Translations under genes and position numbers: made by a program | Shown here: one piece after another, positions 26,778 to 37,800 of the stretch | How positions within the stretch are numbered: position 1 is the stretch's first letter | Layout: every line of letters starts with the position of its first letter | The notes under the pieces: generated by a model | The model's input: the letters and a program-made list of their open reading frames with translations, nothing else | Told to the model about the DNA's origin: nothing | The model's database searches: none | Source of the DNA: Vigna angularis | Lineage: Eukaryota > Streptophyta > Magnoliopsida > Fabales > Fabaceae | Reading direction: 5' to 3' | NCBI RefSeq assembly: GCF_016808095.1 | Contig: NC_068970.1 | Span: forward strand, 36,366,630-36,430,629 | DNA: 64,000 bases

Positions 26778-26847
26778 CTCGCCTTCGAAGACTTTGCCGC
26801 ACTCTGCCGTAACACTTCTCCTTTAGTTGGAACTGTGCAACCCAAAG
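26778..26847 (+). pseudogene. Unidentified captured exon
   Basis: An open stretch reading AFEDFAALCRNTSPLVGTVQ is followed by a good splice donor (CCCAAAG then GTAATA). An acceptor-like TTTTTGAG precedes it. Its placement between the G6PDH and dienelactone hydrolase pieces suggests another acquired exon. I do not recognise the source gene. Confidence 0.4.
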
Positions 26848-27149
26848 GTAATAATGTTTTTCCCTTTCCCTTTCAAAAGGGATATATGTTATGACTTTCT
26901 TGCATTATAAAGGAGTGTTTGTTTTCAGGCCTTATTGTGGAGTCATTGTATCTGGTAATGATCTTTGCTTATATTGGAATATTTAGATGTTTGGACTCTG
27001 TAACCTAAAGGATGGCCACCATTTTATGTGGTGTCTGATTTGCAAACCAAATATCATGTCTGTTTGAGTTTAGATGAATAAAAATTATGACTTTTCTTTA
27101 AACTGTAATACATTTTGTCTGATTCTGATATTACCTATTAAATGTGCAG

Positions 27150-28069
27150 GAAAAGGTATTGAAATTGCAAAACCTATTATTGAAGCCTTGAAAAGGAAAG
27201 GTGCTTCTGCTGTGGGATTTGCTGGTTTCTGTTGGGGTGGTAAGTTCCACTAAATTGGTGTTGTATTTTGTAATTTCAGGTCACCTTAAGTATAAACTAC
27301 AGAATGTAATGTGTTTTTCTCTTTCTCTTAGCTAGAACTGTGACTAACCTTGGAAAAACCAAACTTGTTCAAACTTCTGTGCTTTTACATCCATCATTTA
27401 TCACTGTGGATGACATCCGTGGTATAAATTCTCAATCAGATGACAAAAACTTCAACTTTTTGTGAATTTGACATTATAATGCTTGTGTATTTTTGTAAAT
27501 CTCTTTTTCATGATGTCTTTCATTTACCATTTGTTTATGGTTAAATAAAGATACAAATCTCATAAGCAGTGATTAGATGTTAGTTGTGAAAGAGTTACTT
27601 TGATCTTTTTCAGGTGTTGAAGTTCCAATTGCTATACTTGGAGTTGAGCATGACTCAATCGCTCCTCCAAAGCTCTTAAATCAATTTAAACAAGTCTTAG
27701 ATGCTAAATCTAAGGTACGATGAAAGTTATTTTCCTTTTGTAGTAGTTATGCTCTGTCATTTTAGGCTTTTTATTTAAAAAAATAAATAAATTTTTAACT
27801 TAATTTAATCTTATCAAACTTATTTGTGATATGATTTTTGTATTTATTTACATATTTTTAATTTGTTTTATGTATGATTAATGTGAAATCTTTAATATAA
27901 ATATCTTGTGACGAGACATATTTATTTGAAGTGTGTGACCTATTATATTTATTTGAAGATGGCAATTAAATTGCAGAAGCAGCTGGGAATTCTAATTGCA
28001 TCCTGTGATATTTCGGATGGAAAACTTGTCACTGAAGAAGAGAAAACAATAAGCACTTCTATAAGTTAA
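27150..28069 (+). pseudogene. Captured dienelactone hydrolase family fragment
   Basis: Three exons with good splice sites, 27150-27239, 27332-27421 and 27614-27714, join in frame. They give GIEIAKPIIEALKRKGASAV, then GFCWGARTV with the nucleophilic Cys, LLHPSFITVDDIRGVEVPIA, and GVEHDSIAPPKLLNQFK with the acid Asp. This is the middle of plant dienelactone hydrolase-like proteins (alpha/beta hydrolase fold). The N-terminal third is missing, and so is the last exon with the catalytic His (usual HGW motif). A fourth in-frame exon (27977-28069, KQLGILIASCDISDGKLV, ending in TAA) is not from this family and may come from a third gene. A hybrid transcript is possible; an active enzyme is unlikely. 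Confidence 0.8.
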
Positions 28070-28339
28070 GGTGTTATATTTTACAACTTATTTAGTCAAC
28101 GATGCAGTTTCCATGTTCCATGTTTAATTCTTCATATTGCTTCTTGCCTATTTTATTTATTGAGAACTTATACATGAGTGAACACCAAAAGCTTTCTGCT
28201 ATTTTAAAGTTGTAGTTCCTGTCAGAATTATGTCACTGTATGATATTTGCTAAAAGTATTAGGTATAATAAATAGTTTGATTTGATATTTGAGTATTAAA
28301 TTTATTTTATTGGCTAGTCTTTTTTTTTATTGAATTTTC

Positions 28340-28574
28340 CAAGATACTGTCTCAGTTCAAAAGAGAACCGAGGCAAAAAGTCCTTTAAAAAAAAGGGCAA
28401 AATCCTACTGCCTCGGTTACTTTTGAACCGAGGCAAAATCGTATCATTTTTGTCTCGGTCCACAACAGAGGTAAAAATGGGTAGACTTTTTGCCTCGTCC
28501 GTATATGCCTCGGTTCTAAAATCGTTGTTTATGAGCAAAAATAACCGTTGTCGTTTCCCTTGACTGCACTAGTG
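28340..28574. repeat. Right subterminal motifs and CACTAGTG end of the Pack-CACTA
   Basis: GAACCGAGGC, TGCCTCGGTT and TTTTGCCTCG recur in both orientations at about 28365-28515. The segment closes with CACTAGTG at 28567-28574. The following bases are CTACTA. Confidence 0.75.
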
Positions 28575-29987
28575 CTACTAATCCACTTGAAAATGACTTG
28601 TAGAAAGAGACATTAGAGTCTAAACATAGAACATAGAAAAGTTTAAATAATAATATGGATGCAAAGTATGATTCATTGGTGGTGGAGGGATATTAGAAAG
28701 CCAAGTGGGGATGGAACATGGAAAAATTGCTTAGATGATAATATCTCATGAAAAATAGGAACTAGGAATAAGTTTAGATTCTAGAAAAATAAACTAGAGA
28801 CTCACCCGTCATAAATAGATTTTCTAGAGTGTGCACCAATTTAGCTTATAACATTGCCATAAAATTAGCACAATTTCTAAAATATATTAAATTAATAGAG
28901 CATAGTCCATATGAGCTATAACACTCTAAGTAATATTGATATAATGAACACAATAATATCATGCAATTCTTACATGAAATTTGTCCTATGACAAAATTGA
29001 TAGTATTTGTTAAAATATATTAATAAATAATACGAATAAAAATATTTAGAAGTAAAAATAGAATGTTCCTAATATATGAACATATATAATTAATAAATTG
29101 TCAAGCTTTATCAATTTAAAAGAACTTATTCTAACATTACAAAAATAATTTTGACAAAAACTGGAAACGAGATTATTAAGTTAAATAATTCAAATTTGAA
29201 TGACTTCATTAAAAGAATAAGATTGAATATTGATGATACAGTTAGAAGTTGACTTGATTTAACTACATGTGTTGGTATTTTTAAGGGAAGTCAGAGTGGA
29301 TATTTAAATAATTTTTCAATTCTTTTAGGATGGTAGACTTCTATTTATGTTGAGTTTATGCTTAGGAGCATGCCTAGAGGGAGAACTTTTAGAAACATTG
29401 GTTGAATAGAGATTCTATTTCATTATATCATGGTTTCTTAGATCAACGACTGGTTCCTTGGAATTTTAGAAAGAAATGATGTTAGTGCTTGCACTTTTCT
29501 AAGCATATTTGTTCAAAGTTTCTTATATTTTCATGAGATAAATCATTATGATGATAAGTTAGTTAATTTGACTTTTATTTATAAAATTATTATAAGTGGT
29601 TTGATATTTTACTTTCATGTATTTATTTATATTTCTTTCATAATATGTATACTTTGTCTATGTTTCGTGAAGTGTAATTATTATCATGATTTTGGTATGG
29701 TTCCCTGTGCTTTTTATTCATTTATCTTCTTTCATTTTTATTTTGATAAATTTTAATGTGACTACAAATTATTGATGAGTTTTGGAGTTTCAACATAGCT
29801 AAGATGTCAAAATTCATAGTGATGTTAGACATGAACTTATTTGAAAATTGAAAATTTATAACGTTTAGAATTCAAAAGTAAAAGTACAATTCAATACATG
29901 TAGAGAAAAATTATATCATAATCATTTACATAGTTTGCATTTTAGGACTAGTAAACAATTAAGAATATTGCACCTCTTTTACATTAG
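28575..29987. other. AT-rich intergenic region, no gene seen
   Basis: No credible coding region. The 62-codon ORF at 29568-29756 is rich in Phe, Ile and Tyr, as AT-rich DNA gives by chance. The part next to 29988 may include the 3' UTR of the pectate lyase gene. Confidence 0.6.
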
Positions 29988-31476
29988 TTAATTAGTATAT
30001 TTGGATTTTTTATTAAGTCGTAACACGCCCGATGAGCGTGTCAACGATCTTACAAATTTGGCATCAACAACTTCGAAATTTTGTTCCTTATTATAATTTG
30101 GTTTTTGCACACGTCCTCCTTTTTTTACGGTGAATGAAGCTCCATTCTCAAACATATCCTTTACGGAATGAAAATCCAATCTATCTCCACTTATATCATC
30201 CTTTTTTCTCCATGTCACCTACACATAATAAACAATTAACATAACACTAAAAAAATATTTATGTAATATATATATAATTAAGAGATTGATTATCAGTTAG
30301 ATATGAAATTGTTGGATTGAAAATTCTAAAATTTATTACCTCTTTATTTCCTATGGTTGGTGCTACAAAGAGATTAGCTTCACTTTTGAGGCTTGGTTCC
30401 ATGCTTCCACCAATTGCATACTGAAGCCATCCTTGATAAAGATTATTGGCTACATGCGCATATCCATGACGAATCCTGGGAGGTTAATTCATTTGTTAAT
30501 AAGAGCAAATAATATTGCTTATATTTACTTGTGTATATTTTTAAGTACTTTGTCTAGCAATTATTTACCTTGGCATACGTTGATTACAATTAGGTCCAAA
30601 ATGGTTGTACACGACTGTAACCTTCATATTTTTGTCTCTCACATATCCATCATCATGTCCAAGAAGCATGACTTTATCTTGGTTTTTGAACCAATTATTG
30701 GAGACAGTCACATCAGTGGAACCTCGTGTTACATCTAGCAAACCGTCTTGACAATCATACAATGTATTATGGTCAATCCAAATCTTTGAAGCAGTAACCA
30801 ATCTTATTGCATCTCCGTCTACATGACCTAAAGGAATAACCTTTCCTTCGGGCCCCATTACAATCCCAGGGGCTTGGGGTTTACAATGATGAACTCGAAT
30901 GTTATGGATAATTATGTTGGTGGCCTATAATAAAGTAAGTAAACTTTCATACAACTTGATAGCTCGTGAAAATAATTTTGTAATGTTTGATTATCATTTA
31001 GACAAGTATAATTATTAGTAAGTAAATATTACCTTAAAGATCATTAAACATGCATTATTAGCAATGTGGACGTTAACACCTCGACCATCGATAGTAGTAA
31101 AACTGCTAATGAGAAGAGGTTTCTCTAATGTAATGAGCATGTCTTTCTGGAATGTGATCCATACTTTACCTTGAATAATAGAAGTTCCATATCTCAAGGT
31201 GTTGGGTTTTGGGTTTATAGGATCATCACTAGAGTCAGTAACTTTATAATGAACAAGGTCATTACCAATGTTATTTATCATCTTACCAGCATAGCCCACA
31301 GAACATGTGGCTAACTGAGATCGATGTCTCCTCCATTCGGGATTTGGTCTCCAACATCGATCAATAACATTCATTTTCAAACCATTTATCTTTGATTGCT
31401 TTGCGAAACTAAGATGTGAAATGAAAAAGAAAACCACAAGAGTGAAAAATAAGTGTTGGGGGTTGGGAAAGGCCAT
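29988..31476 (-). CDS. Pectate lyase, polysaccharide lyase family 1 (Amb a 1 type), secreted
   Basis: Four exons: 31033-31476, 30569-30924, 30340-30475 and 29988-30218, all with GT-AG introns. They total 1167 nt, 388 residues. The enzyme cleaves de-esterified pectin in the cell wall by calcium-dependent beta-elimination. A signal peptide is clear (MAFPNPQHLFFTLVVFFFIS, with cleavage probably after FA at residue 25). Family landmarks in order: NVIDRCWR, TIDGRGVNVHI, VDGDAIRL, WIDHNTLYDCQDGLLDVTRG, SNNWF, VMLLGHDD, and RMPRIRHGYAHVANN, which carries the Arg expected at the active site. Length is usual for the pollen-allergen-like branch. All exons join in frame and I see no defect. A likely TATA box lies at 31591-31599. 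The pollen or style role of its relatives is family knowledge and is not shown here. Confidence 0.93.
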
Positions 31477-31588
31477 AATGAAGAATATTTGCTCTTAATA
31501 AATGGAAAATAAAGAGAAATTAATAGAAGAAAAGGTGAACAATGGATTTGTAATATTCTTATATGATGTTGTGGTGTAAGAAAATGAT

Positions 31589-31601
31589 TGCATATATAGG
31601 A
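31589..31601 (-). promoter_or_regulatory. Candidate TATA box of the pectate lyase gene
   Basis: On the minus strand the sequence reads CCTATATATGC, about 115 nt upstream of the ATG. That is a suitable distance for a plant TATA box with a short leader of about 80 nt. Confidence 0.55.
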
Positions 31602-31609
31602 AAAAGTTT

Positions 31610-34600
31610 TATTAGAGTGTTAGTTTAAGTTGTTTTATCAAACTATGGCCAAGATAATATTGTTTGCAAGACAAAAGCTATGAATAGAAATAAGTAAGTA
31701 AGGATGTTTATGTAGTTTTAAATCTTAACATCTTACCTAAATTTGTGAGTTAAAGAAGCAAAATTAGAAATATTAATATACTTTAATAATATTATTTTTA
31801 ATAGTTGCAATTCAATTTAAATTTAATAAATAGTAATTTAAATTTACCCTATTCTAGGTTGGATTTACAATATTAATATCTTAAAAAAAAGGTTATGTTT
31901 ATTCACCTTATTAAAATGATACCACATATATAAATTAAATAATGTTGTAAATACACATATTGTCATCATATTGTTATGATATGTTCATGGTCACAATTGA
32001 TGAGAGTTTCTTGTTCTGGGTTGGAGATCATGTGTTCAATTCTTATTATTTGCATAATATACGTTTAAATTCTTTTATTTTATGTGGACGTGTGGTACAT
32101 ATCTTTGCTTGTAATTATTATTGCGTATGTGAATGACAAGATACATGGGATAGTTTGATGGGTTTGGTGTGTTTATGTAGAGCTTGAGGGTAGTGTGTTC
32201 GAACATTGGTTGGAGCTTAGGTAAATTATGGTCATTCTATTTTTAGTGAATAAGAAGGGAATAAGTTCATTGTATCTGGACACAAGCACAAGAAACCAAA
32301 GTTAATAAAGGTTATTTAAAATAAGCTGACAATTAGGAATTAAAATAATTGGATTTTAAAAATAGTGTTGCTCCTATCTTTTCTTGTTCTGTGAGATTAT
32401 TATATGTTGATCATGTGGTATTTGGGACTATATCTTGGTTGTAGCGATGATGTTCTATGAGCATGTGTTCATCTGGATGGTGTAAAGTAAATTTGTGTAT
32501 ATTTTTGGTTTGTAATATGGTTGTAGGAGAAGGAAGTCCAAGTATGAGATTAAACGTTTAGTTAAGAACTCTTCAATTTTCTGTGTAATGATGTGATTGC
32601 ATGTGTTCATCTGGATGGTGTAAAGTAAATTTGTGTATATTTTTGGTTTGTAATATGGTTGTAGGAGAAGGAAGTCCAAGTATGAGATTAAACGTTTAGT
32701 TAAGAACTCTTCAATTTTCTGTGTAATGATGTGATTGTGGCTGCTGATATTGTCTGAGGGTTAGATGGTTGTTGCTTCTGGTGTAGTAATGTATACATGT
32801 TTTTTCTATAGAAGTTTTGGTTTAGTAGTGGTCACGATTTGATGTTTAGTGCATGAAATTTTGGTTTTAATGAGTTATATGTTGATTGTTAAATTTGGGT
32901 TTAATAGTAATAATATTTTGTGGTGTAGGGCTTGGTTTCTAGTTGTAATAGTAATTTTAAGCCAATGGATTATGTTTGGGTGTTGACATATGATAATAGG
33001 CATATTACATGGATGGTATTGGTTTGTTAGATTCATGTAATAAAAACTAAACTGTATTGTGTGGGTTTAACAATACATATGTTGCTTTCTGGTTTCTAAA
33101 TCAAAGCACAACTTTTAGGTTTTCATTTATGATGTTGGAAGTTTCTTTCATGTAGTTTAGGATTGAATCGGTGTTCTATAAATTGGAAATCGTGTTATAG
33201 TAACTGGAACAATGTCGTTATCTGTGTTAAAGTTGTATTGGGACTTTTAGTTAATTCTTTATTTGCGAAATTCATGAATTGTAGTGTGCTAATCTATTTT
33301 TGAATAGCTTAAGTTTTAATCCGAGTTGTTTAATGGTAACCCGTGTTGGTTAAGTTGCTAAGCCGTGTTGTTTGAGTGTTAAGTGTTGAAGACGAGTTGT
33401 TTAGCAATGTTATTGAGCTACTTGGTCTTGTTTTCGAGCTAGGTTAGTGTTAGGCCGAGCTGGGTAGTCAAGTTGGTTGGTCGGGCTAGGTAGCTAGGGT
33501 GTTAGGCCGGGTTGGGTTGGTTGATTGGGCTGGGCTGGGCTATTTGGCTGGTTTTTTGAACAAGTTATTTTGAGACCTCTGTTTGGAGGTTTTGGAACTC
33601 AGTTTGGTTGTTATGGAGGTCGGCCTTGGGTTTTTGACCCTGGTTGAATTGTTTATTGTATTTTGTCGAGCTGTTTGTATGAGGGTCGAGTTATGTTTTT
33701 TTTTTTCGAGCTATTTGTATGATAGCCAAGGTGGTTGCATGTTTGTTGGGCTACGAGTGTGTTTGGCTGAGTTGTTGTGATGATTGTCATGTTGTGTTGG
33801 AACATGGGGTAATGTTGGATATTAGTTTTATTGTTGTGGTGGGGTGTTGTTGTGTATTCAGTGTGAAGCTGGAAGACATGCTTGGTTGTTATGTCTTCTT
33901 GTTGTACCTTGTAAATTTGGGGTTTGTTTGTCATAAGTTGTGAAGGCCGAGGAAAAGGAAGTGTTGCACTTTTTCACCTATGATAAGTAGTGGAGAAGAG
34001 AAAGATGTTTTGCGCGTAGGTTTTCGGCTCATTGTTAAGTATAGTGCTTGGTGTGTGATGCAACAAAGTTTTTAATCGTAAGTTATTGAGGAGTAGGGGA
34101 GACAAGTCCTTTTTATAACAACATGAATCCTCGCACTACCTTGTTTTGGTATGGTACAAGAAAATAACATATGGTTTGGTATCATTTAGAGGTGATGTAT
34201 GTGTGGTATGGTTTTGTTTGGTATCATTTCAAGGTGATATTGATCTTGTGACACATTTGTGGTGTGAATTCATTGATTATAATGGATGTTTTGTATAGAG
34301 TGGGTGAGTATGATTATTGTATGTTATCGAGTATTATTTTATGGTTAGTTTGCCCTTGTTTGTTTGTGTTTTTGCAATGATCGTATAACTTGCATTGTTA
34401 TGCGGGGGCAGATGATATTATAAATGATGTTGGTGTTCTTTGTAACAAGGAGACACGTGAGAAAATCTTATGAAGGATTTTTGAAACACAATTAAGACAA
34501 TGTTTTATTTTAATGTAATTTTTTGGAATATTATCCTATGGTTTTAAATTTAGAATAATGTGATTTCTACTTGGTTCGTTTTAGTTCGCGATAATTCAAT

Positions 34601-34707
34601 AATGTTTATTAATTCTCTATTTAGCGATGGTATCTGAGTGTGGGGTTTTTCTTAAGTTAATGAATGTTTTATAAACTCACGTGGCATCGTAAAAAGGGTG
34701 TTACACA
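31610..34707. repeat. Repeat-rich non-coding stretch, probably a decayed gypsy-type LTR
   Basis: No intact coding frame. The right edge reads ...CCACGTGAGTTTAT-like on the minus strand after TGTAACACCC (plus: GGGTGTTACA, about 34698-34707), the usual start of chromovirus-type LTRs. An LTR in minus orientation would therefore end here. T- and G-rich low-complexity sequence (33300-33950) gives long but meaningless ORFs. I could not fix the left edge, nor a 5-bp duplication matching the CAAAT that follows. Confidence 0.4.
32462..32737. repeat. 138-bp perfect tandem duplication
   Basis: Copy 1 is 32462-32599 and copy 2 is 32600-32737. Each starts CATGTGTTCATCTGG and ends TGATGTGATTG, and they appear identical. 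The repetitive minus-strand ORF over this segment is a by-product. Confidence 0.92.
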
Positions 34708-34784
34708 AATGTTGTCAAGGATAAGCTAAAAGAATTCTATGAAGACAAGCTAAGTATGGGAAATGACTTTGACATCAAATAGGG

Positions 34785-36729
34785 AAACATCATGGGTTTA
34801 AACCCTTTAGTTGTTCCTATTTATGTGAGTTTTTTCCATTTTGATCCCCTTCTTATTAGAATTCCCAATTGAGTCCTTAAAAGTGCTAATTTGAATCAAT
34901 GGAGCCCCTGCCATTAAATTTATTTAACGAGGTTAAGTTTGTGCACAGGTTAAAACGTTGATGTGGCCAGTTTTTGCCACATCACTCATACTACGTCAGA
35001 GTCATCTTTTCCAACAGCACAAACCTAATTTCCCAAGCGTCGCCGCTGTAAAGCCACTGCGAAGCCTTCAGTCTCGCCGTCACCACCTTGCTACGCCGCA
35101 ACCGTGAAGCCATCGTGAGAACGCTAGTAGCGCCTTCGCTGCACTGCCACCTTCTTCACGCATCCATCATCTCGTCGCACCTCAATGTTGAAGGAGTTTA
35201 GTGGTCTATAGTGGTAACCCACGACGCCACATTCGTCACTGTGAGGCCACCGGGACTGCCATTGCCAGCTGAGGAGGACACAAAAATGCTAGCCGAGGTA
35301 GCCCCGAAGGCGCCAATCGCAATCTAGTCGAGGTGGTACGGCACCACCACTCCTCCGACGCTAAGCGACACCACGTCGACACCGTAGACCACGGCAGCAT
35401 CGAATGCGGCGAGAATGTTGGAGCCGTAGCACTGGCCGAGCCAACAGACTTTATACACTGCCAACCGCCCTTTTGGCGCCATGCCGGCGGCGACTCCTTT
35501 TGCGTAACCCAACGTTGATGCCGGCGACACGTACCTTCCAGCAGCGATAGACGCCGTATGAGTGTCGTGGCCGTTAGAGTCTCTTGCCGAGCGGAACTCC
35601 ACGATCTCGTTCAACTTCCCGTTGGTGGCCTCGTACCCTTCGGACAAGTACCTGGCTTCGATGATTTTTCGGTTGCATGAGGTAGCCGGGAAGCTCTTCC
35701 TAGCGACATACCCGCCCTTCAACTTGGCAGGAACGGGCCCCAGGTCACGATCGTTGAAACTCTGTGAGTGGATTACGTGATCTGAAATCAGTCTCGTGCA
35801 GCAACCCGACGCGCCTCAATGAATATTCTTATGGTGGTTCACATCATCAAAAATCCAATAACAAAACCAATATCCATTCTTATCATTTCTCAATCACTGC
35901 AACTCTGAAACTGACATCTTTACCTTCTACCTTAATGCCCTTCAACTCCAAAGTATCATTTTTCGTTCACCTTTGGTTCCAATTTTTCAATCGATTCATG
36001 TTAAAGAGGGTATCTTTTTTTTTAAAATTAGCATTAGTTAGAGAAAATTAAAACAAAGAAGGATAATAGGTATGGTAGGAGATTTGGAACCATGTGAGTT
36101 GATTAAAATACAGATTAGAAGAAAAAAGTTAACTGTTTTTGTTGAGAATGTCTTGAAGAAGAACAGTTCTATGAGCTTTGATTTGAATGTTAAATGGGGT
36201 TGTTGGGTTTGTTTAGGATAGAGAATTTATGGGCGGATCAGTTTGATCTGAATGTTAAATGGTTCTTCCAATGCTTTTGACAATGCTTTTGGTGGCTCTT
36301 TTGATGTGGTGAACTCCATGGCCTCTAAGAATCCTCTTCAATCTATAATGGGTGCCAAGAATTGCTCCAATCTCTTCAGGCAAAAGAGCTCCCCTGTTGG
36401 ATTTTTCTCCATTGAAAATGGTTTTTGCTGTTGGGGAAGATAATTTTTCTTCATTTACCCACATAAATATTAAATTATTACACTTTACCAAATTTCAGGT
36501 TTCACCATGCCACGTTTCAACTCTCACCATGCCACGTCTTAAAAAATAGACACATCAACCTTCCACTTGTGCACAAACTTAACTCCGTTAAGTAAATTTA
36601 ACGGCAGGGGCTCAATTGATTCAAATTAATACTTTTAAGGACTCAATTGGGGATTCTAATAAGAAGGGGATCAAAATGGGAAAACTCCACATAAATAGGG
36701 ACAACTAGAGGGTTTAAACCAAACATTAT
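34785..36729. mobile_element. Mutator-like element A carrying a subtilase fragment (Pack-MULE-like)
   Basis: Inverted repeats of about 155 bp end the element (about 34795-34952 and 36567-36720), opening GGTTTAAACCCT and closing TTAAACC. They are flanked by a 9-bp duplication with one mismatch: AAACATCAT (34785-34793) and AAACATTAT (36721-36729). Length and target duplication fit the Mutator superfamily. No transposase is present; the interior holds GC-rich acquired DNA including a subtilase piece. It is inserted in the LINE relic. Confidence 0.8.
35198..35818 (-). pseudogene. Captured subtilisin-like protease fragment
   Basis: Minus-strand translation gives GLLHETDF, then in another frame FNDRDLGPVPAKLKGGYVAR, SFPATSCNRKIIEARY, GHDTHTASIAAGRYVSPAST, LGYAKGVAAGMAPKGRLAVY and DVVSLSVGGVVVPYHLD, a stop (35324-35326), and IAIGAFGAT with SSSAGN. 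This is the catalytic-domain front half of a plant SBT1-type subtilase. The segment with the catalytic Asp (DTG) has been lost at the frameshift, and the His motif GHGTHT has become GHDTHT. No Ser region or prodomain is present. It is a non-functional acquired fragment inside Mutator-like element A. Confidence 0.88.
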
Positions 36730-37013
36730 GTTCCCCTAAATTATGGAAGAGGAGAATAAAAACTTAATGTTTGTTTTCACTAAACTTAAGTAAAAGGTAA
36801 TGTATGAAATTATGAAGGCACTAAACTTCTTATTCTAGATGGTTTCAATGTTCGTTTCATAAAGATGAGTTAGGACATCTTAAAAGAGAGGTTACACTAA
36901 CTCTTAGTGACTTCCACAATACATGGAAAATACTTAAGGATTGCAATGCTTTGATTTTAGCACTAATAACCAAGGTAGATAACCTACAGGGCTTAGAAGA
37001 GTACAAACCTATA

Positions 37014-37800
37014 CGATGGTGAATGCTTTGAGTAAGCTCCTTTAAAGGTGATGATCTCCAAATGGGTTGATGATGCTTCTTTAAAGTAGTGAACTCCATG
37101 AAAGAGATGAATGAAGCGGAAGCAATTAGATGAAGAGAAGATGATGCTTGATGATATGCGATTTTGGTAGAGGTTCCTATAAGGAGGTTAGGTCAACCTT
37201 GAAGGAGAAAGCATAAAGAAGTCTAAGAGAAGACAACTCATAAGGTAAGACTAGAAGGAGTAGGCTAGAATACATTGTATTTGAAAAGAGAATAGAAGGT
37301 TCCTATGGCAAGGGGGGAGGAATGAGAGCCTTACCTCTAACTAATCATCCACATTCAATGTAGGAGAGCCTCCCTTGATTTTGACACCTTTCAAACCTTC
37401 TAAACTCTTCCAAACCCATTTTTAGGGGCAAATCCTCTAAAACATGCTTTATTGGTGCACTAGCTCTCATTTAACACCACTAAACCTTTTAAACAAAGCT
37501 AAACAAAGTTTCTTTGCCAAATACAAGGCCTAATGAAACTACATTACATATTTACAAAAATGTTTAAGATAAAAGAAGAAAACTTAGTATGTGATCCTCC
37601 CTAAGAGTAGTGTTCTTGAATCTCCTTCTTCTTCTTTTATTCTTTTGACCATGGTTATGAGAGGTCCAATGTCCTCTAAAGCTTGAGGGAAAGCAAAACC
37701 AAGCTTGAAAGTCCTTCTTCTTTTTCCAATATCCTAGTCTTAGCTTAAGTTGATTTTACCTTGATTGATTTCCATTTAGTTTCCAAGATGGATTCCATCA
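37014..37800. mobile_element. Solo LTR, 787 bp, inserted in the LINE relic
   Basis: The boundaries are fixed by interruption of the LINE protein between EEYKPI and the following (S)LVSCMYK. The inserted DNA starts CGATGGTGAATG and ends GATTCCATCA. That fits terminal inverted TGATGG/CCATCA with one change at the first base. A perfect 5-bp target duplication CTATA flanks it (37009-37013 and 37801-37805). No internal protein is present, so LTR-LTR recombination has probably removed the rest. Confidence 0.8.

Larger units (their letters stand above)
25610..28574 (+). mobile_element. Pack-CACTA-like element carrying gene fragments
   Basis: The right end is ...TGACTGCACTAGTG (28561-28574), the CACTAGTG terminus of CACTA transposons. 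Both flanks carry short inverted subterminal motifs: on the left GCTTCGGTT/AACCGAAGC (about 25628-25815), on the right TGCCTCGGTT/GAACCGAGGC (about 28350-28520). The interior encodes no transposase; instead it carries exon-intron pieces of at least two ordinary genes (see the next entries). I could not find the left CACTAGTG terminus, so the left boundary is approximate and that end may be truncated. Confidence 0.65.

Noticed and set aside
32455..32679. Repetitive 74-codon minus-strand ORF
   Set aside because: By-product of the 138-bp tandem duplication, with no initiation context or homology.
33583..33943. Overlapping Val/Leu/Cys-rich ORFs
   Set aside because: G/T-rich low-complexity LTR-like DNA gives open frames on both strands; there is no motif or gene structure.
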